NCBI RefSeq assembly: GCF_019334725.1
Contig: NZ_CP079818.1
Coordinates: 124,001-188,000 of the forward strand
Length of the DNA: 64,000 nucleotides
From: Neisseria perflava
GTDB taxonomy: Bacteria > Pseudomonadota > Gammaproteobacteria > Burkholderiales > Neisseriaceae
Direction of reading: 5' to 3'
Within the stretch, counting starts at the first letter, position 1. Each line of letters starts with the position of its first letter. The notes under the pieces were generated by a model, which ran no database searches, was not told the DNA's origin, and was given only the letters and a program-made list of their open reading frames with translations. Of this stretch, positions 53,405 to 62,317 are shown one piece after another. A program made the translations under genes and the position numbers.

Positions 53405-53749
53405 ATGCTTTTACTACGGCGTGAACACATTGATAGGTTGTTTGATATGTTAATAGCAAACCGCAGGTTTGATACCCCATTTAAAATTACGGAGTACGAT
53501 GGTGGGATGAATTTTTTGGGCGCGTTTGGCGAAGTCCCAGTACACGAGCTTGGAAATCGATCGACGACATTGTGCTTCGAATGGAAAGGGGAAATCTCTG
53601 AACCACGAGATACCCATGATATTGCGGGGATGAAGCCAAACATTCTTTATGACTTTAACGGATCAGGAAGGCACTTTGATAACCTTGATCCACGTTACCT
53701 GCTTCCTGTGGGTTCAAAAAGGGCTGATACTGAAGCATATCGTAATTAA
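53405..53749 (+). CDS. hypothetical protein at the border of the TPS locus
   Basis: 114 aa, unrecognised, with AAGGAAAA before ATG 53405. Contains DTPFKITEYDGGMNFLGAFG. A second frame continues from about 53690 to 53938 with plausible protein-like sequence, so a frameshifted longer gene is possible. Confidence 0.5.
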   Translation: MLLLRREHIDRLFDMLIANRRFDTPFKITEYDGGMNFLGAFGEVPVHELGNRSTTLCFEWKGEISEPRDTHDIAGMKPNILYDFNGSGRHFDNLDPRYLLPVGSKRADTEAYRN

Positions 53750-54046
53750 TGACGAAGACGAGCTTTTGAGGATTTGGTGTAGCCGACGAAAAATTTATTT
53801 TTACCGATACCGACTATTGAAAGCCATCCCAATTGTGCGAAACATTTTATTGCATAAGGCATGGCAGGAAATTTACCGGATAAATGAAATGTGTCGTAAC
53901 ACTTCATTTGAAATTGCCATATGCAACCGCCTAATGTAAGATGAATAAACATACAACCGAGTTTTCATCTGCTAGAGCTAATATAAGGTCTATTTTTTGG
54001 TCATTACTATAATTGTCCACTTACATTATTTAACTTAATTAATTCT
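53750..54046. other. region upstream of tpsB
   Basis: About 300 bp, AT-rich, no supported gene apart from the possible frameshift extension noted for the preceding ORF. It should carry the tpsB promoter; no clear ribosome site precedes tpsB. Confidence 0.35.
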
Positions 54047-55846
54047 ATGAACCCCTTCTTTTCCTCCCAAGCCATATTTCCTCCATTATCACTATTATTC
54101 CTATCATTGATAGCTGCCTTTCCTGTCCCAACATCAGCCGCTCCCACTCCCGAAGCCATTTCACAACAACAGGATATTCTCCAGCGTCAACGGGAGAAGC
54201 AGCTGCGTGAACAGATGTTGCCTGAACAAGATGTGCGTTTAGATGATGCTGATACAGGTAGGGAGAAGATGGCAACACAGGCAGGTAGTGCAAATTCGGA
54301 TGAAGCAAGCCCATGCTTTCCTATTTCTGAAGTGGAATTGGTAGGTAAAGGAGCCGCTCAATTTCGATTTGCGCTCAACCAGGCTTTGCGCCAAACACAT
54401 TTTGTTCCCGGCAAGTGTTTGCATGCGGGCGATATCAATCAAATCATGTCTTTGGCGCAAAATGCTTTGATCGGCAGGGGGTATACCACGACACGTATTT
54501 TGGCTGCGCCACAAAATTTGAATAGTGGCAAGCTTCAATTAACACTGATGCCGGGCTATCTGCGCTTCATACGAATCGATAGATCTAATGATGCCCAAAC
54601 CCATGCTGAACGCATTGCAGCATTCCAAAACAAATTTCCCTCCCGCTCAGACAATCTGTTGAATCTGCGTGATTTAGAACAAGGACTGGAAAATCTCAAA
54701 CGGCTCCCAACAGCAGAAGTCGATATCCAAATCATTCCCGTAGAGGACGAACCAAATCAAAGTGATGTTGTGGTGCAATGGCAGCAACGTTTGTTGCCCT
54801 ACCGTGTAAGTGTAGGCGTGGATAATTCAGGCAGTAAAACAACGGGGAAATATCAAGGAAATATCACTTTCTCTGCTGACAATCCTTTTGGACTGAGTGA
54901 TATGTTTTATGTAAATTATGGACGTTCAATTGGCGATACGCCCAATGAGAAAAATTTTGACGGCCATCGCAAAGAAAGCGGATCGAACAATTACGCAGTA
55001 CATTATTCAGTTCCTTTTGGTAAATGGACATGGGCATTCAATCATAACGGCTACCGTTACCATCAGGCAGTTGCCGGATTATCAGAAGTGTATGATTATA
55101 ATGGGAAAAGTTATAATACTGATTTCGGCTTCAACCGTCTTTTGTATCGTGATGCCAAACGCAAAACTTATCTCGGTGTAAAACTGTGGACAAGGGAAAC
55201 AAAAAGCTATATTGATGATGCCGAACTGACTGTACAAAGGCGTAAAACTGCAGGTTGGTTGGCAGAACTTTCCCACAAAGAATATATCGGCCGCAGTACG
55301 GCAGATTTTAAGTTGAAATATAAACGCGGTACCGGCATGAAAGATGCTCTGCGCGCACCCGAAGAAGCCTTTAACGAAGGCTCGTCACGTATGAAAATTT
55401 GGACGGCTTCGGCTGATGTAAACATTCCTTTTCAAATCGGTAAACAGCTATTTGCCTACGATACATCTGTTTACGCACAGTGGAACAAAACTCTGCTCAC
55501 ATCCCAAGACAAACTGGCGATCGGTGGGCGCTACACCGTGCGTGGCTTTGATGGTGAAATGAGTTTGTCGGCTGAGCGAGGCTGGTATTGGCGCAACGAT
55601 TTGAGTTGGCAATTTAAACCAGGCCATCAACTTTATTTTGGGGCTGATGTGGGACATGTTTCAGGACAATCCGCTCAATGGTTGTTGGGGCAAACTTTAG
55701 CTGGTACAGCAATGGGGATACGCGGACAAATGAAGCTTGGCGGAAACCTACATTACGATATATTTACCGGCCGCGCATTGAAAAAACCCGATTTTTTCCA
55801 ATCAAAGAAATGGGCAAGCGGTTTTCAGATAAGCTATACGTTTTAA
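54047..55846 (+). CDS. tpsB: two-partner secretion outer-membrane transporter TpsB (FhaC/ShlB family)
   Basis: 599 aa. Signal peptide to about residue 32 (FPVPTSAA); a linker helix rich in Gln; POTRA domain(s) about 90-240 (CFPISEVELVGKGAAQFRFA, PGKCLHAGDINQIM); then the 16-strand barrel with the conserved IGGRYTVRGFDGEMSLSAER loop motif (substrate of the L6 VRGY/F tetrad) and terminal GFQISYTF. It exports TpsA/CdiA proteins. The tpsA genes lie convergent to it on the other strand. Confidence 0.95.
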   Translation: MNPFFSSQAIFPPLSLLFLSLIAAFPVPTSAAPTPEAISQQQDILQRQREKQLREQMLPEQDVRLDDADTGREKMATQAGSANSDEASPCFPISEVELVGKGAAQFRFALNQALRQTHFVPGKCLHAGDINQIMSLAQNALIGRGYTTTRILAAPQNLNSGKLQLTLMPGYLRFIRIDRSNDAQTHAERIAAFQNKFPSRSDNLLNLRDLEQGLENLKRLPTAEVDIQIIPVEDEPNQSDVVVQWQQRLLPYRVSVGVDNSGSKTTGKYQGNITFSADNPFGLSDMFYVNYGRSIGDTPNEKNFDGHRKESGSNNYAVHYSVPFGKWTWAFNHNGYRYHQAVAGLSEVYDYNGKSYNTDFGFNRLLYRDAKRKTYLGVKLWTRETKSYIDDAELTVQRRKTAGWLAELSHKEYIGRSTADFKLKYKRGTGMKDALRAPEEAFNEGSSRMKIWTASADVNIPFQIGKQLFAYDTSVYAQWNKTLLTSQDKLAIGGRYTVRGFDGEMSLSAERGWYWRNDLSWQFKPGHQLYFGADVGHVSGQSAQWLLGQTLAGTAMGIRGQMKLGGNLHYDIFTGRALKKPDFFQSKKWASGFQISYTF

Positions 55847-55900
55847 AACAGTATCGTCAAATGAGCTATAAGGAAGAGATAATAAAATTTGATAATAGCT

Positions 55901-55998
55901 GAGACCCTGCAAAATACCTCTCTTCACCTATTTACTGACAGCCAAAAGCCTGTGTTGGGGTTCAGCTGTTGGGGGAAAAGGAATTTTGCAAAGGTCTC
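55901..55998. mobile_element. IS5-like remnant with inverted ends
   Basis: Left end GAGACCCTGCAAAATACC and right end GGAATTTTGCAAAGGTCTC form terminal inverted repeats 98 bp apart. There is no transposase, so it is a deletion remnant or MITE. A related pair lies at 61616-61795. Confidence 0.65.
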
Positions 55999-56027
55999 AG
56001 GATGTGTGTTGTTATACAGGTAAATAA

Positions 56028-56065
56028 AGGTCGTCTGAAACGGTTTTGCTGTTTTCAGACGGCCT
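56028..56065. repeat. mixed-dialect uptake pair
   Basis: AGGTCGTCTGAA (56028-56039, muc type) faces TTCAGACGGCCT (56054-56065, AG type) as an inverted pair after the immunity gene at 56099. Confidence 0.75.
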
Positions 56066-56098
56066 TTTGAATTCATACAAGCTATGGCTTGCTTATCT

Positions 56099-56731
56099 TT
56101 ATAATTGTCCAAATTTCCAATAATCCCGCCCTTCAATTTTCCAATAACAAAATTCGTCTGGTATTAAATACCCAAAATCCATTGCCTTTGAAAACCAGCC
56201 GTCATAAACATAATCTTCATGACATCTGTCCCAATCCATATGAAGGTAAACTTCCGTATCAAAATTAATATAGAACAACGGCAGTCTCGAAGAAATCTGA
56301 TTGATTTTTAAGAAATCACTTTGCTGGCCAGAGTCTGAGATAGGATCATTGTACGACAGCTTATTCTCGACAACGGAATATAACCTTACCGCTTCATCAG
56401 AAGTAAACCCCTGAAACATCAGTTCCTTCAATTCATCCTTTTTTAATACAATGACTGAATCTGATTGAAGATAGCTTTCAAAATTGTCCTTAGTTAATTG
56501 CCAGATGCCGTTTCGGTAATAATAACTATTCATTTCATCCTGATATTGTTCTAACGTAATATTACCGTTTTTAAAATCCAAATCTAAGTCTAATTTCATG
56601 TTTAATATAAAATTTTCCTTATAATCAATCAAATAATATATCTTTTTCTTATAGACAAAAATAGATATGCATTGAGTATATTGAAAGATGGCATTTAATA
56701 ATTCAGATTTAAATTTCTCAATTTTTTCCAT
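56099..56731 (-). CDS. orphan immunity-type protein
   Basis: 210 aa with start at ATG 56731 (MEKIEKFKSELLNAIFQYTQ). AT-rich and acidic, with no signal peptide; unrecognised. Position at the end of the toxin-immunity array and base composition suggest an immunity protein left without its toxin. AAGGAA lies 13 nt upstream of the ATG. Confidence 0.65.
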   Translation of the reverse strand: MEKIEKFKSELLNAIFQYTQCISIFVYKKKIYYLIDYKENFILNMKLDLDLDFKNGNITLEQYQDEMNSYYYRNGIWQLTKDNFESYLQSDSVIVLKKDELKELMFQGFTSDEAVRLYSVVENKLSYNDPISDSGQQSDFLKINQISSRLPLFYINFDTEVYLHMDWDRCHEDYVYDGWFSKAMDFGYLIPDEFCYWKIEGRDYWKFGQL

Positions 56732-56797
56732 ATTTGACAAGTTCCTTAATAACTTTATCTTTAGCAAGTCGTAGCCCACATTAAATCTGCAGCTAAG

Positions 56798-56821
56798 GTG
56801 TGCGCGGTACGCACGCACGCG
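56798..56821. repeat. GTGCG palindromic repeat
   Basis: GTGTGCGCGGTACGCACGCA: arms GTGCG/CGCAC around CGGTA. Same family as 4954, 59831 and 61921. Confidence 0.55.
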
Positions 56822-56839
56822 AGCTTGAGTCTAATAAAA

Positions 56840-56877
56840 AAGTCGTCTGAAACATTTTTCCGGCTTTCAGACGACCT
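56840..56877 (-). terminator. muc-dialect uptake terminator after cdiI
   Basis: AAGTCGTCTGAA and TTCAGACGACCT inverted, with TTTT flanks; 12 bp beyond the CdiI stop. Confidence 0.7.
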
Positions 56878-56888
56878 TTTGTCAAATA

Positions 56889-57380
56889 TTATCGGCAGCG
56901 GCTCAATGCCAACCTTAAACCTGCTCCGATTTCTTCAGGGCTGTTATCCAATGATAAAATTACATCGTCTGCATCAATGGCATCCCACGCTTCCAGCTTG
57001 ACATGGTGGCTCGGGCTGATTTTCAGGCAGCCGTTGTGCAGCCAAATATCCCCGCTCATCATGTTTTTAAATAGGGCGCGTCTGGTTTTATAGCCCAAGT
57101 TCCCGCATAGATTGGCAACCCAATCCTCATAACGTGGTTTAAAACTTTCCTGTTTTAAAAAATCAATACGTTCAGCTTCGTTGTCTAACGTCCTGCTGTT
57201 CGCCAATGCTTGTAAGACTGTCGTGCCTAAAGTTCCATTGTCGGTATCCAATGGCAGGATATGGGGGGGATATAGGTGGTCTGGAGCATATCGCCCAAAT
57301 CCTGACCATGTTTGAATAATCAAGGCTCTTTCATTTGCCTTATAGCCAGCCCAATAATCTTGTTCTTGATTGAAAGTCAT
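56889..57380 (-). CDS. cdiI: CdiI immunity protein (EC869-type)
   Basis: 163 aa. Starts at ATG 57380 directly after the TAA of the toxin gene. Contains YWAGYKANERALIIQTWSGF at the start and ALSRCR at the end; size and position match CdiI of the E. coli EC869 nuclease toxin, which neutralises it by beta-augmentation. It protects the cell from the neighbouring toxin. Confidence 0.85.
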   Translation of the reverse strand: MTFNQEQDYWAGYKANERALIIQTWSGFGRYAPDHLYPPHILPLDTDNGTLGTTVLQALANSRTLDNEAERIDFLKQESFKPRYEDWVANLCGNLGYKTRRALFKNMMSGDIWLHNGCLKISPSHHVKLEAWDAIDADDVILSLDNSPEEIGAGLRLALSRCR

Positions 57381-59852
57381 TTATTCGATCTCCGTAATTT
57401 TGACTGTAATGTTTTGACTTTTGCCATACTCTACCACACGTTGCAACTGCAATCTTTGCTCCTTATTAGTTTGTGCGGGTATGGCCAGATGGATTTCACG
57501 CTGTTTGATCATGTCGGCCCTTAACGGTACTCCTGATAATTCATAACTTTTGAAATTTGCCGTCTTATCGATGTACCCTTTCATGGTGCTGTAAAGCTGT
57601 TCGGGTTTGGACAGGCGTGCCGTAGTTTGCGTATCCAGAGTTTTGGCACTGATTGCTGTGCCTGTTGTTGCATTATAGTAATCGAATACTTTGAAATTTC
57701 TCGGTAGTCTTGCATCAATAGGTAACCCCTTACCGACATAATCCTCCCAAGGCATTCCCTGTCCTTCAATCCCCTTGCCCCACTTGATACCGACTTTGGA
57801 TTGGGGCAGGACATTTCGCTGTACGTCAGCAATTTTCGGAGGCGAGGAAGTTTTCACACCTGTTGCCAAGCCTCCCAATTTGCGTGTAATCAGCGTTTCC
57901 AATCCCCATATGGCTAGATTTTTCGCATCAGATACTAACGGCGATTCGTATTCTATTGGTGTACCCAAAGATAGGACAACTTTTTTACCAAAATCGGACT
58001 GATAGGTTTCAAACAATTGCCGGCTTCCTTCTGAGGCCTGTGTATAACCACCGGTCATACCTGTCGCCGCAATAAGTCCACCGCCAACACAGCCAAGCCC
58101 GGTACTGCACAGACCTACGCCTGCAGCACCCGAACCGACAACAGTCGTTGCACCCAATCCCATATTGCCCGCCCCCTTAATTTTGGTGGCAGCCCGGTCG
58201 TAACTGCTGCGTATATCGTTCAGTCTATTCCAGTTTCCATATTCAAATGCACCCGTCCGCATCAATATATTTTTTTCCGCCACAAACTGTTTACCGGCAT
58301 CTTGAAGTTTTTTTAGTCCTTTATAAAGAGGGTCGAAGTCAGGTACGCCTTCCGCGCACCGGGTTAATGCACATGCAGCGGCTTTTAGGCGGTACTGTTC
58401 TTCAGCCGATCTGCCTTTTGACAGTTTGTTAAGGATTTGTGTTTCTTTCGGATGCAGCTGCCTATTGTTCCAATCGACATTCGCCCCTACTGCCGCCGTA
58501 CCTGCATTCCCGCCCGCCGCATAGCCGATGGCCGCTCCGCCCAGTGCGTTGACCGCCGCTTTGCCCGCCGGGCCGAGGTTTTCCGCTGCTTCGTCCAAAT
58601 ACGGTGCGGCAAGGGAAGTGCCGCCGCCGGCCAGTATGCCGCCGAGGTTGCCCGTCGTCAGTCCGCCTGCCGCCCCGTGCAGGATACTCCTGCCTATGCC
58701 GCCTTCTTTCCAGGTGTCGTAGCGGCTTTGGTTTTCGGCAAGGTAGGCGTTTACTTGACCGAGGGATGCGCGGATGGCGGCTTTTTCGGCTTCGCTGTCC
58801 GTGTTTTGCAGTTCGGCCTCCAGCAGGGTTTTGGCTGCCTGATACCGTTCGTAACTTTGGGTATTGCCGAGTTTGTCGGAAACGGCTGCTGTGGTTTGGG
58901 CGGCGTTTTTGCCGAACTCCTGCGTTACTTCCCTTTGCAGGTTGATCTCTTTGACAACCGCGTCTTTGTCGAAGCTGTTTTTCAGACGGCCTGAGTGTTG
59001 ATCCGCAGTTTCGGTGTCGATGCCGGTGTGGATACGCGCTTCGGTTTCTTTGGTAGTCCTGCCGGTTCGGGCAAGTTGTCCCGCTTTGTCGGTGATGTGT
59101 ATGTTGCGGGTGTTGATGCCGCTGCGGGTGGTGCTGTTTTTGCTGTCTCCATCGCTGCCGTAGCCGATGGCGTTATTGTTGTTTTGACCTTTAGAAGCAT
59201 CAGTCAAGCGGATTCCCGGGCCGGAGTCGGCAGGACGGTTTTGCCCCATTGATTCACCGCTGATTGCAACACTTGCCCCGATACCGAAGCTTTTGCCTTC
59301 GTAGCGGCTATGGTTTTGAATGTCGCTGGCAGTAAGGGTGGCCGTCTGAAAAAGGTTTTTTCCTTTGTCTTCGGCACTCTTGCCGGAGGTGATGATGCCG
59401 CCATTGAGGTCTGTGTTGTCTCTGACTTTGATTTGATAGCCGTCTTCTCCGGCATAAATACCACTTTGCTCGGTTACGGAGGCATGGTCTGCTTTGACTT
59501 TGCTTTGGCTGTAACTGCCGCTCGCACTGAATCCGTAACCGACGGTAACTTGGACGTTGCCGTTTTGCTGTTTGCTCTGATAGATTTCTGTGTCTTGAAC
59601 GCTTTCTATATGGAGGTTGCGCGTATCTGCCTGTACGCCTTTGCCGATGATCTGCGCACCTTTGAGGGTGGTATCCCCGCCGCTTCGGATGGTGGTTTTG
59701 CCGGCCGTGCTGCCGACATGGGTGTGGCGGTGGGCTGCTTTTGTCTGATTGCTGTAGCTACTTGTTGAAAGAAAGGCCGTCTGAAACCGTATTTGTTGTT
59801 TCAAACGGCCTCTTAGCTCAAACCTTGAGAACCGCATGTGTGCGTTCCACAT
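57381..59852 (-). pseudogene. 5'-truncated TpsA/CdiA carrying an EC869-type nuclease toxin
   Basis: 823-codon open frame. Residues about 33-240 are filamentous-haemagglutinin repeats (NQTKAAHRHTHVGSTAGKTT at the left), then the pretoxin region with NVDWNNRQLHPKE, then a C-terminal toxin. The toxin has E703 (MPWEDYVG), D724 (KVFDYY), S735 and K737 (AISAKTLD); the 21- and 11-residue spacings equal those of the CdiA-EC869 zinc DNase active site (E177, D198, S209, K211) as I recall it. The N-terminal signal, TPS domain and most repeats are missing; the first codons are read from a dispersed repeat and an uptake sequence. So it is a donor cassette or relic and needs recombination into the full tpsA to be secreted. 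Confidence 0.85.
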
Positions 59853-59857
59853 ACATC
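59831..59857. repeat. GTGCG palindromic repeat
   Basis: ACCGCATGTGTGCGTTCCAC then ATACATCC; on the minus strand it follows the mini-ORF with GTAGGATGTATGTGG. It marks the left limit of homology of the truncated tpsA. Confidence 0.5.
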
Positions 59858-59908
59858 CTACTTGTTGAGTTTAGATTTCATATGGGCTGCGGATTGCTCA
59901 TGATTCAT
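59858..59908 (-). CDS. 16-residue mini-ORF with strong ribosome site
   Basis: ATG 59908 is preceded by AAAAGGAGAATAACC, an ideal ribosome site, and encodes MNHEQSAAHMKSKLNK then stop. Either a leader peptide or the truncated start of a lost gene. Confidence 0.3.
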   Translation of the reverse strand: MNHEQSAAHMKSKLNK

Positions 59909-60024
59909 GGTTATTCTCCTTTTCTAGTTTGCAAGCTGCGGTTATTTAGAACAAGATTTAATTCAGTCATAAGCTTCTCATGATGAAAAATGTAAACATG
60001 GTTTTCTATAACTTATTCTATTAA

Positions 60025-60543
60025 TTATGTATTCAATAAACTCAAATCATCATTTGTTGGAATGGTAAGGTGATTTTTATTATTTCTAGATTCCCCATTA
60101 ACATATTCTGAGAATGCACATGTTTTGCAGCAATAAACTAATCTATTAGTCTCGATTTCCTTCCATAAATCAAAACCATAGGTGCCATGGCAAATATTAC
60201 ATTCCATATCTGGTTCTTGAATAATAAATAAATTCTCTAAAAAATTTTGTAGCGATTGATAAATATATGAATTTTTTCTTTGCATGGAAATATCTATTTC
60301 CCGTTTAAGAGCTTTTAAATCGTAAAAACTAATTAGTGATTTTTTTATTGGATAATTAGGGATATCTGAAATTTCTATATTCATAAATTTAGAAATATTT
60401 GAATAGTGATCTAAAAATTCTTTCTCTAAACTAGGATAATCATGTAACCATTTAAGAATTAAAGTTGCGAGTAAGATATGATCTACATTATTACCTATAC
60501 CCTCTATTTTTTCTTTTAAAGAAAGTATTATTTTTTTTTGCAT
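60025..60543 (-). CDS. immunity-type protein with two CxxC pairs
   Basis: 172 aa, AT-rich, unrecognised. MECNICHGTYG and YCCKTCAF form a likely zinc ribbon in the C-terminal third. ATG 60543 lies 2 bp after the stop of a toxin tail (60546-60719), the usual toxin-immunity arrangement. Confidence 0.7.
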   Translation of the reverse strand: MQKKIILSLKEKIEGIGNNVDHILLATLILKWLHDYPSLEKEFLDHYSNISKFMNIEISDIPNYPIKKSLISFYDLKALKREIDISMQRKNSYIYQSLQNFLENLFIIQEPDMECNICHGTYGFDLWKEIETNRLVYCCKTCAFSEYVNGESRNNKNHLTIPTNDDLSLLNT

Positions 60544-60545
60544 AA

Positions 60546-60719
60546 TTACTGCCCTTTCACTGGATATGTTGTGATTAAATTTCCCATTTCGTCAGTAAAT
60601 ATCTTAATATATCTAGTTGGTGTTCCTCCTTCCTTCAAACTAGTTATACCAATATTCTTACCAGTATCGACTACGCGGACAAACTGACCGCCAGGGATGG
60701 CTGTTACTGGAGAGGACAT
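60546..60719 (-). pseudogene. toxin C-terminal fragment (silent cassette)
   Basis: 57 codons beginning MSSPVTAIPGGQFVRVVDTG and ending GNLITTYPVKGQ. The tail resembles BECR-fold/EndoU-like toxin ends (IKIFTDEMGNLITTYP). It lacks any delivery region, so it is a cassette for recombination. Confidence 0.6.
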
Positions 60720-60749
60720 CGTATTTCTACTTTGTAAAATAACTTTTAA

Positions 60750-60857
60750 TTAATTTGGAGTTATTGAAAAAATAGAACGGTTATTTTCAATTACCCTATA
60801 AAATGGCCGTCTATTAGGGTTAGCATAGGTGTCACCGCCGCCGCTCAAGCCGATCAG
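60750..60857 (-). pseudogene. pretoxin-junction remnant
   Basis: Frame reading LIGLSGGGDTYANPNRRPFY and ending FSITPN, stopped upstream by a TAG. The DTYANP motif recurs as DAYANP in the neighbouring cassette, suggesting a shared cassette junction. Confidence 0.45.
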
Positions 60858-60932
60858 TAAAGGAACAGTTTCCTAGTTTTTAGCCAACCTGTATTACATA
60901 ATGGGGAGAATATCTTAAATAAGCAAGCATCC

Positions 60933-61427
60933 TCAATCATAATTGAGAGAAATTATTTTTTCAGAGTCTAACTCCGTTAATATGATTAACTTATTAACTT
61001 TATCTATTTCCCAGTCTGATATTATATCGGTAGATACTAAATTCTCTCTTGTTAAGTTTTTATCTGTAATAATTGCACCCAACTCATGAATAATACAAAT
61101 TTTTTGATTCTCCAATAAATAAATATCAAAAACTATTCCATCTATATTTAGCATATTAACTTTTAAATTTTGTATAGAAATACAAAAAACGACTGAATCA
61201 AATCCGATAAAAATATTTTTATCATCAAGTATTAATACTTTTGGGGAAATACTTATACAGGAAACAGCTAATCCAATACATATATTGAATTTTTTGTGAA
61301 AAGAAAGAATGAAACATCGATAAATCTCCTTTCCTTCCTCTTGTAGAATGATATATTTTTGATAGGTGTTTATTAAATAGTCTTCTAACTCTCTTATAGA
61401 GTTATAAGGATATTTCGTTAACCTCAT
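60933..61427 (-). CDS. orphan immunity-type protein
   Basis: 164 aa, AT-rich, beta-rich, unrecognised. Its ATG (61427) overlaps the TAA of the toxin tail by one base (TAATG), which marks it as that toxin's immunity protein. Confidence 0.7.
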   Translation of the reverse strand: MRLTKYPYNSIRELEDYLINTYQKYIILQEEGKEIYRCFILSFHKKFNICIGLAVSCISISPKVLILDDKNIFIGFDSVVFCISIQNLKVNMLNIDGIVFDIYLLENQKICIIHELGAIITDKNLTRENLVSTDIISDWEIDKVNKLIILTELDSEKIISLNYD

Positions 61428-61615
61428 TATTTTGCTCCATGCCTAAAGCGTCCTGTTGGTCCATATATTTCACCCGTTATGAGTCTGTTTCCATCCCATA
61501 TAGTTTCAAGTTTAACAACTCCTTGAGGCCCTGTTAAAAGAGTTTCTATAATAACTCTTCCGTTTTCTTGAACTAGAATTATATTCGATGGATTAGCATA
61601 TGCATCTTTTAGGTG
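61427..61615 (-). pseudogene. toxin C-terminal fragment cut by an IS remnant
   Basis: Open frame from LKDAYANPSNIILVQENGRV to the C-terminus GPTGRFRHGAK. It ends abruptly upstream at the GAGACC end of the IS-like remnant (61616). Confidence 0.6.
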
Positions 61616-61795
61616 GAGACCTTTGCAATAACATAAGTTATTAAAATTTTATGCTCAACACCATTTTCAAAATGAGGAACCTCCCTGATTTCTTCCACTT
61701 TTTCTCAATATCAGAAAGGTTTTAGTCGATTGAAAATTTTTTAGCACATTTTTATGCGTCAAATTTCGTTAACAGACTATTTTTGCAAAGGTCTC
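61616..61795. mobile_element. IS5-like remnant with inverted ends
   Basis: GAGACCTTTGCAATA at 61616 and TATTTTTGCAAAGGTCTC ending at 61795; 180 bp, no transposase. Same ends as 55901-55998. Confidence 0.65.
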
Positions 61796-61920
61796 AGGTG
61801 ATGTAATAAATATTGGCGTGTCGCGACAAAGAAAGGCCATCTGAAACCTGTTTTTCAGACAGCCTTTTGCCATACAATAGAGAGTATAGACATGCTCAGC
61901 CTTGTAAACTTTACAAGTTA

Positions 61921-62050
61921 GCGTGAGTACCATATCGCACATATCCTACTAGAAAATTTCATGCAGGCTATGGTTTGCGAAAATGTCCTATTGGATCATA
62001 TATTTTACTTTTTATAAATTTATTTCTATTCTATATAGTTTTAAGTTTAG
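61921..62050 (-). pseudogene. degenerate duplicate of a toxin tail plus GTGCG repeat
   Basis: Minus-strand AAACTTAAAACTATATAGAA through AAATATATGATCCAATAGGA aligns base by base with the intact tail KLETIWDGN...GPTGRFRHGA at 61427, but has stop codons. The GTAGGATATGTGCG repeat follows at 61921-61948. Confidence 0.55.
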
Positions 62051-62080
62051 TGGGATACGGATTTAGCTAATGGGCTAAAA

Positions 62081-62317
62081 TCAACGAATAGAAGGAATTC
62101 CTCCATTTTTAGAAACAAATATAGGCCAATTTCCAATAATAGATTTATTTATATCCATTGTTTCTAAATATTCTTTTGACTGATATGGGAAAAACCATCC
62201 ATCATCATTTTCTCGTACATGAGATTCAACTATTAACAATGAAATTCCCATTTCTTGCTCTATTTGACTTAAAAAAGATACTGCGATTTTCTTTGCTTCT
62301 TGATAATTAATTATCAT
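62081..62317 (-). CDS. Imm35/YrhB-type immunity protein
   Basis: 78 aa. GWFFPYQSKEYLETMD and GNWPIFVSKNGG are the Imm35/YrhB motifs. Its ATG overlaps the tpsA stop (ATGA), so it is coexpressed with the papain-fold toxin it should neutralise. Confidence 0.82.
   Translation of the reverse strand: MIINYQEAKKIAVSFLSQIEQEMGISLLIVESHVRENDDGWFFPYQSKEYLETMDINKSIIGNWPIFVSKNGGIPSIR

Noticed and set aside
53320..53643. 107-codon minus-strand frame
   Set aside because: Opposite the ORF at 53405, which has a good ribosome site; the antisense frame has none.
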